The position numbers were made by a program, and so were the translations under genes. A model generated the notes under the pieces. The model did not search any database and was not told where the DNA came from. It worked only from the letters and a program-made list of their open reading frames with translations. Below are positions 17,700-27,465 of a DNA stretch of 64,000 nt, in pieces. The DNA comes from Nitrospira sp. BO4 (lineage in GTDB: Bacteria > Nitrospirota > Nitrospiria > Nitrospirales > Nitrospiraceae). The stretch's first letter is position 1; every line of letters starts with the position of its first letter. The stretch lies in NCBI GenBank assembly GCA_030144965.1, contig JAMPUU010000006.1, forward strand, positions 248,001 through 312,000, in the 5' to 3' direction.

Positions 17700-18140
17700 C
17701 TAACCTCGTTTGCCGCCGGTTGCGAGATAGGTTCGCAAGACATCGCGTCTCGCGATAATGCCGATCAATTTATCTTTGGCGTCCACCACGGGGACGCGGA
17801 CCAGATCGCTTGCGCGCAGCACGTGAACCAACGTTCCAAGCGTCGTTTCAGGCCTGACAGAATAAGGGTTGGCCGTCATGACATCTTTTGCCGCGACGGC
17901 ACCGAGCTGATACCCGTCGTCGACGGCTGCGAGCAAATCGTGTTCGCTGACAATGCCGGCCAATTTGCGACCATTCTCCACGACAGGGACAGCCCCAAAC
18001 CCTTCGATCATAAGGGAAGCAATCACGTCGCCCTTTGTCCTCGGATGAACACATTGTACTTCGTTCTCCATCACTTGGCTGACGGTCATGGAATCAAAGC
18101 CTTTGACCTTGGCCACTCCGGCCTTCTTGCTCTTTCTCAT
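17700..18140 (-). CDS. Two-CBS-domain protein
   Basis: 146 residues with a short basic N-terminus (MRKSKKAGVAKVKG) and two CBS motifs, TVSQVMENEVQCVHPRTKGD and AKDVMTANPYSVRPETTL. It has the same fold and size as the next gene downstream, so the pair arose by duplication. Ribosome-binding site GGAGGGG precedes the ATG. It is transcribed away from the universal stress protein/P-type ATPase run on the plus strand, and may report adenylate status to those transporters; that link is inference from position. Confidence 0.85.
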   Translation of the reverse strand: MRKSKKAGVAKVKGFDSMTVSQVMENEVQCVHPRTKGDVIASLMIEGFGAVPVVENGRKLAGIVSEHDLLAAVDDGYQLGAVAAKDVMTANPYSVRPETTLGTLVHVLRASDLVRVPVVDAKDKLIGIIARRDVLRTYLATGGKRG

Positions 18141-18569
18141 CTGCCCCTCCTCTCAGCAGTCGCCGGCATGTTTCACGAGCACTAGTCGCCGACAAACTGA
18201 ACAACGGAACTCGGATCCTCTTTCCAGCGGAAATAGACGACTTTCTGCTTACCGGACTCAACCTTGACTCTTTGAGCTGCTGCACCTGACCTGCTTGATG
18301 ACCCTATCGATCCGCCAGCTCACCAGGCTCTGAACGTACCTTGTATCCGAATCCGTTTAGAGTGACGCGATTCACCACAGCCCAGAACCTACTCTGCCGC
18401 AAAACGCTACAACTTCTCGCAGCATGACAGCACCGATATCATTTATAACTCCTCGGAAGATGAACGACTCTTCTTCCGCCTCTCCGTATTCCACAGGCAC
18501 ATCCAATGCAGGTCTAATACCCGAAACGATTTTTCTCCACGATGGCCATCATCGAGAAAAGGAACCCAC
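18141..18569. other. Divergent promoter region, no gene seen
   Basis: 429 bases between divergently transcribed CBS and universal-stress genes. Presumably carries both promoters. No convincing sigma-70 hexamer pair, palindrome or small ORF with a ribosome-binding site was found by eye. Confidence 0.4.
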
Positions 18570-19475
18570 ATGCGGATCTTATGTGCGGTCGATGGGTCTG
18601 AGCACTCACAATGGGGGATCCAAGCGCTCGAGGCCTTTGCCAGCTGTGCGCCTGAACAGGTCACGTTACTTCATGTCGTCGACAAACCCGCACTTCACGC
18701 GCTCACCGGCCGGAATGCTCTCGGCGAGCGCCGTGCACTGGCCGCCATGGAAAAGGCCGGTGGCATGCTTCTTCGGCAAGCAGAACAATCAGCCCGGTTG
18801 GCTCTTGGCCAGGCCAAAACGGCCTCCCGCACCGAACTCCAGACCCTCTTGGCCCATGGCCCTCTCGCAACCACGATCGTCAGACAAGCGCGACGCTTGA
18901 AGGTGGGTCTGATCATCATGGGATCGCGCGGCCTGAGCGACATTCAAGGATTCTTGCTGGGGAGCGTCTCCCGGCAAGTGGCATCGGCTGCTGCTTGTTC
19001 AGTTCTCGTCGTGAAACAGCCTCTATCCACACTGCTCCGTGTTGCCCTCGCGGTCGATGACTCCAAACCCTCGCGGGCAGCGGCCAAGTTTCTTCGGTCC
19101 CGCATTCTTCCCCAATCCGCCATCGTCACGATCCTGACGTCAGTTGAAAGTCCCGTCACGGACTTCGCAGCAGAGTACTTATCCGAGTCGCAATTGGCCG
19201 AGTTGACCAAACCGGTCATGGACCGGGCAACCGCTTTCGTCAACAGCATGCGGGACGACTTCATCAAAGACGGCTTTGGGGTGGAAACGCAGGTCCGGAT
19301 GAACCACGTCATCGAGACCATCGTCACACACGTCCAAGCCAAGCGTGATGAAATACTGGTGATCGGGGCTCGCAACTTGACCAGGAGTGAACGGCTGCAT
19401 CTCGGCAGCGTGTCCGAAAGCCTGCTCAGACATGCCCCCTGTTCGGTCCTCATCGTACGAGGTGTGGGTGCCTGA
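18570..19475 (+). CDS. Universal stress protein, tandem UspA domains
   Basis: 301 residues with two UspA domains (about 1-145 and 150-298). The first starts MRILCAVDGSEHSQWGIQAL; the nucleotide-binding C-terminal signature is IMGSRGLSDIQGFLLGSVSR in the first and VIGARNLTRSERLHLGSVSE in the second, so the first domain keeps the G-x2-G-x9-GS pattern of ATP-binding members while the second is weaker. The ATG follows AAGGAA at a normal distance. The next gene, a P-type ATPase, begins within its last codons, so stress sensing and ion pumping are probably co-expressed. Confidence 0.88.
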   Translation: MRILCAVDGSEHSQWGIQALEAFASCAPEQVTLLHVVDKPALHALTGRNALGERRALAAMEKAGGMLLRQAEQSARLALGQAKTASRTELQTLLAHGPLATTIVRQARRLKVGLIIMGSRGLSDIQGFLLGSVSRQVASAAACSVLVVKQPLSTLLRVALAVDDSKPSRAAAKFLRSRILPQSAIVTILTSVESPVTDFAAEYLSESQLAELTKPVMDRATAFVNSMRDDFIKDGFGVETQVRMNHVIETIVTHVQAKRDEILVIGARNLTRSERLHLGSVSESLLRHAPCSVLIVRGVGA

Positions 19476-22239
19476 CGTAAGCCACCACGACATTCACCGG
19501 CTTCCGATCGATGAGGTGCTGAAGAGGCTGGAGGTCGGCAGAGGCGGGCTATCCTCCGCTGAAGCTCAACGGCGTCTCGCTCACTACGGACCGAATGTTC
19601 TTGTCGAGCCCGGACACTATTCATTGATTCGGGGATTCCTCCACCAGTTCACCCACTTCCTGGCCATTTTACTCTGGATCGCCGCTGCCCTCGCGTTCAC
19701 GGCAGAATTCATGAAGCCCGGCGAAGGGATGGCCACGCTCGGCTGGGCGATCCTCGGTGTGATCGTCATCAACGCCATCTTTGCCTTCTTTCAGGAATAC
19801 AAAGCGGAACGTGCGGTACATGCCCTCCATCGCCTCCTCCCTGCCAGAGCGTGGGTGCTGCGAAGCAACCAACCAAATGACGTGTCACGGGGCGAGATCG
19901 TACCGGGTGACGTGCTTCTGATTGAGGAGGGAGAACAAATCCCTGCCGACGCCCGGCTCATCGAAGCGATCGACATGCGGGTCGACGTTTCCTCTCTCAC
20001 GGGTGAATCCCGACCGAAACGGCGAACAGCGGAGCCGATGGCCGATGGACATCTCCTGGACATTCCCAATCTCGTCTTCGCCGGTACTCCTGTGCTCTCC
20101 GGAAGAGGTCGGGCGGTGGTGTTCGCCACGGGCATGCAGACGGAATTCGGCAAGATCGCCCGCCTCTCCACGGGAGTGGAGACAGGCCTCAGCCCTCTGC
20201 AAAATGAAATCGTGAAGGTCACCCACGTGGTCGCGCTGCTGTCGCTCGCGATGGGTGGAACCTTTTTCGCCATCGGCATCTCCATGGGCTTGGGTTTCTG
20301 GATCAGCGCAATCTTTGGGATCGGCATCATTGTGGCAAACGTGCCGGAAGGACTGCTCCCCACGGTGACGCTGGCCTTGGCCCTGGGCAGCCAACGCATG
20401 GCCAAACGCCACGCCCTCGTTAAGCAGCTGACATCCGTGGAAACCTTGGGCTGCACTACCGTTATCTGTACGGATAAGACGGGAACGTTGACTGAGAACC
20501 GGATGCGCGTGGCTCGTTTCTATATGGACCATCTCGAAATCGAGGTGCAGGAAAGCTGTTTGGTGATTGCCGGACGCGTGACCAGTGCAATTGAGGCCGA
20601 GGAGTATGCGCCGCTTTTCGACGCGATCATCCACTGCCACAATGCCAAGCGCGTGCGGATAACCGGCGGCCGTCCCCTCGTTACAGGGGATCCGACGGAA
20701 GTGGCCCTGGTCGAATTTGCACTGGGTCACGGACTTCTCCACCATGACCCGTTGCCCCGGATGGGCGAGCTCCCGTTTGACGCGGACCGCAAGCGCATGA
20801 CCACCCTCCATTGGCGTGAGGGCCAACTCGTGGCTTTCGTGAAGGGAGCACCGGAATCGCTGATGCCCCTTTGCCATCAGATACGCCACCAGGGTGTTCG
20901 CTCGCCGATGAGTCAAGAAGACCGCCAGCGAATTATGGCGCAAAGCCGTACTTTTGCACACCAAGCCTATCGAGTCCTCGCGGTGGCCATGCGTGACATT
21001 GAGCAGGGTATCGAGAAGCTGGACATCGAGCAGGTGGAACAGAACCTGACCTTCCTCGGGCTGGTAGCCATGATAGACCCTCCGCGCCACGAGGTAGCGG
21101 GAGCCATCGCGCGCTGCCGCCAAGCCGGCGTCCGCGCCATCATGATCACCGGCGACCATCCGCTCACGGCCTTGGCCATCGCTCGCCAGATCGGGCTGGC
21201 GCCGAAAGAGACCCCCAACGAGCTGGACGGATACTGTCCCGTCATCGAAGGGCACCAAGTCGAAACAATGAGCGACGAAGCGCTACGTCGGCTTCTCACA
21301 CCCACCAATCCCGGTGAGCCAGAGCCGGTCTTTGCGCGCATGGCACCCCGGCACAAGATGCGGATCGTATCCACACTCAAAGAGATGGGCGAAGTGGTCG
21401 CAGTCACCGGCGACGGTGTCAACGACGCGCCGGCCATCAAGAAAGCCGATATCGGTATTGCGATGGGCATCGCCGGAAGCGACGTGGCGAAAGAAACGGC
21501 GGACATGATATTACTCGACGACAACTTTGCAACCATTGTCAACGCCATTGAAGAAGGGCGCGCCGTCTACGCCAACATCCGCAAATTTTCCACGTACGTG
21601 CTGGCGAGCAACGTGCCTGAAGTCGTCCCTTATCTGGCGTTCGGCTTGTTCGGGATTCCACTCGCCCTCACGGTCCCGCAAATCCTCGCAGTGGATCTAG
21701 GGACCGACATGGTTCCAGCCTTGGCCCTGGGTGCCGAACATCCCGACGCCGACATGATGGTAAGACCGCCGCGCCCGCGCACGGAACGGTTGATGAATCT
21801 TCCGCTCCTCCTGCGCGCCTATGTCTTTTTGGGCCTGATCGAAGCAGGGATCGCCATGGGTTCATTCTTCTTATTGCTCCTGACACAGGGATGGACCTGG
21901 GGCATGCCGCTCGATTGGTCCGATCCGCTCTACAAACAGGCAACCGCCACCACCTTCGCCGCCATCGTCGTCGCCCAGGTGGCAAACGTGTTCGCCTGCC
22001 GCTCAGAACGAGTGTCGCTCGCTCGACTCGGCTGGTTCACCAATCCATTGCTCCTCTGGGGAATCGCGATCGAACTCGTCGTCCTGGTATTCATCCTCTA
22101 TAGCCCCTGGGGCAACGCGATCTTCGGAACCAGCCCCGTGCCTGTCTGGATCTTCGGGCCACTCGCACTCGGGGCTCTCGTACTCCTGCTCGCTGAAGAG
22201 GGCCGAAAAATCATTGTGAGCCGGCACCATCGCGAATGA
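19462..22239 (+). CDS. P-type ATPase, Na+/K+-ATPase-like (class IIC)
   Basis: 925-residue cation pump. The phosphorylated Asp is Asp338 in CTDKTGTLTEN; the TGES loop and MVTGDGVNDAPA-type hinge (VTGDGVNDAPAIKK) are intact. Membrane helix 4 reads IVANVPEGLLPTVT and helices 5-6 read SNVPEVVPYL ... DLGTDMVPALALG, closely matching animal Na,K-ATPase and H,K-ATPase rather than SERCA. No beta subunit gene is visible. It probably exchanges Na+ or H+ for K+. The start is uncertain: GTG 19462 overlaps the stress-protein stop; an in-frame ATG lies upstream at 19387 but inside that gene. The adaptor gene follows after 30 bases. Confidence 0.9.
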   Translation: MWVPDVSHHDIHRLPIDEVLKRLEVGRGGLSSAEAQRRLAHYGPNVLVEPGHYSLIRGFLHQFTHFLAILLWIAAALAFTAEFMKPGEGMATLGWAILGVIVINAIFAFFQEYKAERAVHALHRLLPARAWVLRSNQPNDVSRGEIVPGDVLLIEEGEQIPADARLIEAIDMRVDVSSLTGESRPKRRTAEPMADGHLLDIPNLVFAGTPVLSGRGRAVVFATGMQTEFGKIARLSTGVETGLSPLQNEIVKVTHVVALLSLAMGGTFFAIGISMGLGFWISAIFGIGIIVANVPEGLLPTVTLALALGSQRMAKRHALVKQLTSVETLGCTTVICTDKTGTLTENRMRVARFYMDHLEIEVQESCLVIAGRVTSAIEAEEYAPLFDAIIHCHNAKRVRITGGRPLVTGDPTEVALVEFALGHGLLHHDPLPRMGELPFDADRKRMTTLHWREGQLVAFVKGAPESLMPLCHQIRHQGVRSPMSQEDRQRIMAQSRTFAHQAYRVLAVAMRDIEQGIEKLDIEQVEQNLTFLGLVAMIDPPRHEVAGAIARCRQAGVRAIMITGDHPLTALAIARQIGLAPKETPNELDGYCPVIEGHQVETMSDEALRRLLTPTNPGEPEPVFARMAPRHKMRIVSTLKEMGEVVAVTGDGVNDAPAIKKADIGIAMGIAGSDVAKETADMILLDDNFATIVNAIEEGRAVYANIRKFSTYVLASNVPEVVPYLAFGLFGIPLALTVPQILAVDLGTDMVPALALGAEHPDADMMVRPPRPRTERLMNLPLLLRAYVFLGLIEAGIAMGSFFLLLLTQGWTWGMPLDWSDPLYKQATATTFAAIVVAQVANVFACRSERVSLARLGWFTNPLLLWGIAIELVVLVFILYSPWGNAIFGTSPVPVWIFGPLALGALVLLLAEEGRKIIVSRHHRE

Positions 22240-22269
22240 GAACCGGAATGACCCAGGCACGAGCCCATC

Positions 22270-23601
22270 ATGACCGCTGATCCCCAAGAACCCACTCGCC
22301 AGGTTCCTGTCAATGAAGTCGTTTCTCCCCACACCTCTCCTCCATCAACACATCGGCGTTCCGAGGCATTGCCTGAGCAGAGACTACCGGCCGCAATTAC
22401 TCCGTTCTCCGCGCGGTCGAAGCGATCTCGTCTGCCCTGGCTGATCGGCATCATGTTGATCATGCTCATTGGCGGAGGGGGAATGTGGTTCTGGTGGACA
22501 TGGGGAACTCCTCCGATCCAGTACAAGACAGCCTTGGTCGATCGAGGACCGATTACTGCGATTGTGACCGCGACCGGTACGATCAACCCGGTCGTTTCCG
22601 TGCAGGTCGGTAGTCAAGTTTCCGGCAAAGTGTCGCAACTTTTGGCTGATTTCAACTCTCAGGTCTCGAAAGGACAGATCCTGGCGCAGATCGATCAGAA
22701 GCCGTTCAAGGCCCGCCTGAGTCAAGCGCGCGCCGCGGTGAAAAGCGCTAGGGGCAACCTCGCCAAAGCCAACGTGGCGGCGACACAGCGCAAGCGGGAA
22801 TTCGATCGCATGGCAGCGCTGCGTCCGCAGGCGTTCGTCTCCCAAGCGGACGTGGATCTCGCTGAAACCAACTACCGGGACGCGGCGGCCAACGTCGACG
22901 TCTTGCAGGCCCAGCTCGATCAGGTTCAGGCGGCATTAGCCTCGGCGGAGCTGGACCTCGGCTATACCACCATCTATTCGCCGGTGAACGGCATTGTGGT
23001 GTCGCGCAACGTGGACGTGGGCCAAACCTTAGCTGCCGCGTTTCAGACACCGATCCTCTTCGTGATCGCCCAAGACCTGACCCAGATGCAGGTGAATGCG
23101 AGCGTCAGTGAATCGGACATCGGTGGCGTGACTGAAGGCAAGCCGGCCAACTTCCGAGTGGACGCATATCCCAAACGGTTTTTCGATGGAATCGTCACGC
23201 AAGTGAGAAATGCGCCCATCAGCGTTCAAAACGTGGTCACATACGATGTCGTGATCACGGTGGCCAATCCCGAGCTGAAACTCAAGCCCGGCATGACGGC
23301 AAACGTCACGATCGTGACAGCCCAGAAAGAGAACCCCCTCCGTGTTCCGACAAGTGCGCTACGGTTCAGGATGCCGAACGTCCCGATCGACAAGAAGGCC
23401 ACCCGGGTGTGGGCGCTCGACGGGGATAACCAGCCTCGCCAGGTGGACGTCACAACCGGCATTGCCGACTCACTCTCCACTGAGATTACGGACGGTGTGC
23501 TGCACCAAGGAGACCGCGTGATCGTGGGCATTGAGACAGAAGAAGAGCAGGCCCAGAGAAAATTACCGCCGGGCTTCGAGCCGGGTCGGGGGATGAGATG
23601 A
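22270..23601 (+). CDS. MacA-like periplasmic adaptor (HlyD family)
   Basis: 443 residues. A hydrophilic cytoplasmic N-terminus of about 55 residues leads into one membrane helix (LIGIMLIMLIGGGGMWFWW), then the adaptor fold: lipoyl half VSVQVGSQVSGKVSQLLADF, a helical hairpin with many Ala/Gln residues (about 150-230), the second lipoyl half SPVNGIVVSRNVDVGQTL, and beta-barrel domains with LKLKPGMTANVTIV. The MacA family links a MacB-type ABC transporter to TolC. The permease gene follows 71 bases downstream, but no ATPase gene lies between or beside them. Confidence 0.85.
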   Translation: MTADPQEPTRQVPVNEVVSPHTSPPSTHRRSEALPEQRLPAAITPFSARSKRSRLPWLIGIMLIMLIGGGGMWFWWTWGTPPIQYKTALVDRGPITAIVTATGTINPVVSVQVGSQVSGKVSQLLADFNSQVSKGQILAQIDQKPFKARLSQARAAVKSARGNLAKANVAATQRKREFDRMAALRPQAFVSQADVDLAETNYRDAAANVDVLQAQLDQVQAALASAELDLGYTTIYSPVNGIVVSRNVDVGQTLAAAFQTPILFVIAQDLTQMQVNASVSESDIGGVTEGKPANFRVDAYPKRFFDGIVTQVRNAPISVQNVVTYDVVITVANPELKLKPGMTANVTIVTAQKENPLRVPTSALRFRMPNVPIDKKATRVWALDGDNQPRQVDVTTGIADSLSTEITDGVLHQGDRVIVGIETEEEQAQRKLPPGFEPGRGMR

Positions 23602-23672
23602 CGAACCGATGAGGCCGTCTGCGATCAAATGCATGGTCGGAGCTAAAGGCTGACTGCTGAAAGCTATACCCT

Positions 23673-24905
23673 ATGTCCTTTCTCTGGCTCACCCTCATTT
23701 CCGCCCTTCGCATTCTCCGCCGCAATCCCTTGCGAGCAGGCCTGACGATGCTCGGCATCATCATCGGTATCGGCGCCGTCGTTGCCATGGTCAGCCTGGG
23801 ACAGGGCGCCACGGCCTCCGTGCAGGCTGAAATCTCGAGCCTGGGCACTAATGTGCTGATTATTGTCCCGGGAGCAACCACTGTCGGCGGCGTCCGTGGG
23901 GGGCTCGGCTCCATTTCGACGCTGACGGTCGACGATGCGGAGGACATAGAGAAAAAAGTCGTCGGTGTCACGACGGTTATGTACGGCACGCGATCAGTTC
24001 TTCAAGTCATCCGGGAGAATAAGAACTGGAGCACGATCGTCTTCGGGACCACGCCGGTCTTTCCCGATATTCGGAATTGGCCCATCGCCCAAGGACAGTT
24101 TTTCACCCAGTCGGACCTCGATTCAGCCGGCAAAGTTGCCGTCTTGGGAAAAACCGTCGTGCAGAATCTGTTCGAACCTGGAGAAGAAGTCGTCGGGAGT
24201 GAGATTCGTATCAGAAATGTTCCCCTCAGAATCATCGGGGTCCTGGAGCCGAAAGGCCAATCCATCACGGGCCAGGACCAAGATGATTTCGTCGTGCTCC
24301 CGTTCTCTACGGCTGAACGCAAGGTCTTGGGGACGAAGTTTCTAGGAACCGTCGGGATCATCCTAGTGGCGATTCACACCAGACACGAAATCCCTGCTGT
24401 TGTGGATGACCTCAAGGATTTGTTGCGCGTGAAGCATCGACTGCACCAATCAGAAGAAGACGACTTTACGATTCGCACCATGGAGGATATCGCGAAGACC
24501 ATCGCCGGCGCGAGTCGGACCATGATGCTCATGTTGATGAGCATTGCCTCGATTTCGCTGATCGTCGGCGGGATCGGCATCATGAATATCCTGCTCGTCT
24601 CAGTGACGGAACGGACGAGGGAGATCGGATTGCGAATGGCTGTCGGCGCAAAACGGGCCCATATTCTATTACAGTTTCTCATTGAAGCGATCATCATGAC
24701 CGCGATCGGGGGAATGCTCGGGGTAGGAATGGGAATCGGGATCGCCCGCCTGCTCACGGTCATCATCGGCTGGCCAACCATCATCAACACAGAAGCGATA
24801 GTAGTCTCATTTCTGTTCTCACTGGTTGTCGGCCTGTTCTTCGGCCTCTATCCAGCGAACAAAGCCTCGAGAATGAACCCGATCGAAGCGCTGCACTATG
24901 AATAA
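23673..24905 (+). CDS. MacB/FtsX-type ABC permease subunit without ATPase domain
   Basis: 410 residues: helix 1 near residues 20-45 (GLTMLGIIIGIGAVVAMVS), a roughly 220-residue periplasmic MacB core domain, and three C-terminal helices starting SIASISLIVGGIGIMNILLV, followed by the conserved TERTREIGLRMAVGAKR. This is the MacB permease half; E. coli MacB carries its ATPase in the same chain, and many relatives have a separate LolD-like ATPase next door. Here neither is present, so the ATPase must be encoded elsewhere or the unit is defective. Its last 8 bases overlap the start of the MgtA-like gene. Confidence 0.85.
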   Translation: MSFLWLTLISALRILRRNPLRAGLTMLGIIIGIGAVVAMVSLGQGATASVQAEISSLGTNVLIIVPGATTVGGVRGGLGSISTLTVDDAEDIEKKVVGVTTVMYGTRSVLQVIRENKNWSTIVFGTTPVFPDIRNWPIAQGQFFTQSDLDSAGKVAVLGKTVVQNLFEPGEEVVGSEIRIRNVPLRIIGVLEPKGQSITGQDQDDFVVLPFSTAERKVLGTKFLGTVGIILVAIHTRHEIPAVVDDLKDLLRVKHRLHQSEEDDFTIRTMEDIAKTIAGASRTMMLMLMSIASISLIVGGIGIMNILLVSVTERTREIGLRMAVGAKRAHILLQFLIEAIIMTAIGGMLGVGMGIGIARLLTVIIGWPTIINTEAIVVSFLFSLVVGLFFGLYPANKASRMNPIEALHYE

Positions 24906-27465
24906 TCGAGAACCGGCCTTCTGGAGTATGCCTGCGGATGAACTCCTCGCCCGACTTCAATCGAGGCTTGAGGGCCTTCGTACAGAGGAGGCACAAGAAC
25001 GCCAAACACGGTACGCCTCTGGCCGGCTCAAGCCACACCAAGACATCCGCCCCTTGTTTGCCCTGCTCTCACAATTTCGCAGTCCAATTATCCTGATCCT
25101 CTTATTTGCAGCCACCGTGTCGCTAGTGTTGGCGGATCGCACCGATGCGCTCATCATCCTGACCATTATTCTGATCAGCGCACTGCTCGGGTTTTGGCAG
25201 GAGCACGGCGCCGCAAAAGCAGTCGCCGCATTGCTCTCGCTCGTTCAGGTCAAGACCGAGGTTAGCCGGGATGGGCAACTCATCGAAGTGCCGATTGAAG
25301 AGATCGTCCCCGGCGATATCATCAATCTCTCAGCTGGATCCAGCATTCCCGGGGACGGGCTGGTAATTGAATCGAAGGACCTCTTCGTCGATGAAGCGCT
25401 GTTGACCGGCGAGACGTATCCGGCCGAGAAATCTGTATCGGTCGTTGATGCCGCAGCCCCTCTCAGCCGACGGACAAATAGCGTGTTCATGGGCACACAC
25501 GTGGTCAGCGGACATGCGAAGGCCATCGTCGTGCACGCGGGCAAGGATACGGAATTCGGTCGCATTACTGCTCACGTGATGCTTCGACCCCCGGAGACGG
25601 AGTTCGAACGTGGTGTGCGACACTTTGGATATTTGTTGCTCGAAGTGACGCTTCTCCTCGTGTTCGCCATCTTCGCCATCAACGTGTACCTCCACCGGCC
25701 GACGCTAGACTCGTTTCTGTTTTCCATGGCTCTCGCGGTGGGCCTCACCCCGCAACTCCTGCCGGCCATCATCAGCGTGAATCTTTCTCATGGAGCGAAA
25801 CGCATGGCCCAGCGGAAGGTGATCGTCAAACGCCTCGCGTCCATCGAAAACTTCGGGAGCATGAACGTGCTCTGTTCGGACAAGACCGGCACGCTCACCG
25901 AAGGCACGATGCGACTACATGCGGCGCTCGATTTGGGAGGTCTCTCCAGCGAGCGCGTCCTCTTCCATGCCTCTCTCAACGCAACCTATGAGACCGGGTT
26001 CATCAATCCGCTCGACGAAGCACTTCGGACACAGTGCGTTGCGGACCTATCGGGATACCGGAAACTGGACGAGGTACCGTACGACTTTCTCCGTAAACGA
26101 CTGTCCATTCTCGTGGCCACACCCACAACCCACCTCCTGATTACCAAAGGCGCGGTGGAGCCGATGCTGACCGTCTGCACCAGGGCAGAATTACCGGACG
26201 GAACGACGGTTCCCATGGAGGGACGCAGCGAGAGGATCCGACAGCAGTTTCAGGACCTGAACCGACAAGGTCTTCGAACCTTGGGCCTGGCGTATCGAGA
26301 CATGGGCGAGACGTCTCGTATCGACAAGACGCATGAAGCGGACATGACGTTCCTTGGGCTCTTGGTCTTCGCTGATCCGGTCAGGGCGGACATGGCGGAA
26401 ACGATCACAGCCTTACGACAGCTGGGCGTCGCACTGAAAGTCATCACGGGTGATCACCGACTTATCGCGTCTCATGTCAGCCAACAGGTTGGGATGGACC
26501 ATCAGCGGCTCTTGACCGGACCGGATCTTCGCCTGATGACGGACCAAGCACTGCTCCAGCGGGTCAACGAGATCGATGTATTTGCAGAAGTGGAACCGAA
26601 TCAGAAAGATCGCATCATTCTCGCACTGAAACGGGCGGGCAACGTGGTGGGCTATATCGGCGACGGCATCAACGACGCGCCGGCTTTGCATGCGGCGGAT
26701 GTCGGCATCTCCGTCGAGAGCGCCGTCGATGTGGCGAAGGAGGCCGCGGACATTGTCTTGTTGGAAAAAAACCTGGCCGTGTTGGTACAAGGAGTCCGTG
26801 AAGGACGGACGACCTTCGCGAACACGCTCAAGTATGTCTTCATGGCGACAAGCGCCAACTTCGGCAATATGTTCAGTATGGCCGGCGCCTCACTGTTCCT
26901 GCCGTTTCTCCCCCTGCTGCCGAAACAGATTCTCTTGACCAATTTGCTGACTGACATTCCTGAGATGACTATCGCCACCGATAGCGTCGACCATGAACTG
27001 ATCGATCAGCCGAAACGCTGGGACATCGGCTTCATTCGAAAATTCATGCTGACGTTCGGGTTCGTCAGCTCAATTTTCGACTATCTGACATTTGGAGCGC
27101 TGCTGTTCGTTCTGCACGCGTCCCAGGAGCAATTCAGGACCGGATGGTTCGTGGAGTCGGTCATCTCGGCATCGGCCATCGTGCTGGTGATTCGTACGAG
27201 ACGACCCTTTCTCACCAGCAGGCCGGGGAAGTATCTCGTGCTGGCCACTCTCGCGGTCGTCGGCACAACGCTGCTCCTTCCCTATGCGCCGATCGCCGCA
27301 CCACTCGGACTGACGCCGATGCCGCTGTCCTTTCTTCTACTCTTGGCAGCGATCCTCGTCAGCTATATCCTGACCGCTGAGTTGGTGAAGCGGCGCTTTT
27401 ATTCGGGGTCTGAGATTCGTTCTGAGGCAAGTCACGTACAGGACAACGTCTCGTCTACATGGTGA
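24898..27465 (+). CDS. mgtA: P-type ATPase, MgtA-like (class IIIB)
   Basis: 855-residue pump probably importing Mg2+. Asp328 in CSDKTGTLTEG is the phosphorylation site, and the segment TPQLLPAIISVNL followed by VIVKRLASIENFGSMNVL is the MgtA/MgtB signature. Near the C-terminus SSIFDYLTF ... GWFVESVISASAIVLVIRTRR again matches MgtA helices 7-8. The extended basic N-terminus of enteric MgtA is short here. It starts inside the MacB-like gene with no separate ribosome-binding site, so translation is coupled. The 3' end overlaps the convergent debranching-enzyme gene by 11 bases. Confidence 0.88.
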   Translation: MNNREPAFWSMPADELLARLQSRLEGLRTEEAQERQTRYASGRLKPHQDIRPLFALLSQFRSPIILILLFAATVSLVLADRTDALIILTIILISALLGFWQEHGAAKAVAALLSLVQVKTEVSRDGQLIEVPIEEIVPGDIINLSAGSSIPGDGLVIESKDLFVDEALLTGETYPAEKSVSVVDAAAPLSRRTNSVFMGTHVVSGHAKAIVVHAGKDTEFGRITAHVMLRPPETEFERGVRHFGYLLLEVTLLLVFAIFAINVYLHRPTLDSFLFSMALAVGLTPQLLPAIISVNLSHGAKRMAQRKVIVKRLASIENFGSMNVLCSDKTGTLTEGTMRLHAALDLGGLSSERVLFHASLNATYETGFINPLDEALRTQCVADLSGYRKLDEVPYDFLRKRLSILVATPTTHLLITKGAVEPMLTVCTRAELPDGTTVPMEGRSERIRQQFQDLNRQGLRTLGLAYRDMGETSRIDKTHEADMTFLGLLVFADPVRADMAETITALRQLGVALKVITGDHRLIASHVSQQVGMDHQRLLTGPDLRLMTDQALLQRVNEIDVFAEVEPNQKDRIILALKRAGNVVGYIGDGINDAPALHAADVGISVESAVDVAKEAADIVLLEKNLAVLVQGVREGRTTFANTLKYVFMATSANFGNMFSMAGASLFLPFLPLLPKQILLTNLLTDIPEMTIATDSVDHELIDQPKRWDIGFIRKFMLTFGFVSSIFDYLTFGALLFVLHASQEQFRTGWFVESVISASAIVLVIRTRRPFLTSRPGKYLVLATLAVVGTTLLLPYAPIAAPLGLTPMPLSFLLLLAAILVSYILTAELVKRRFYSGSEIRSEASHVQDNVSSTW

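Noticed and set aside
19885-21258. 457-codon minus-strand frame
   Set aside because: Antisense shadow of the Na/K-type P-type ATPase gene with no family features.
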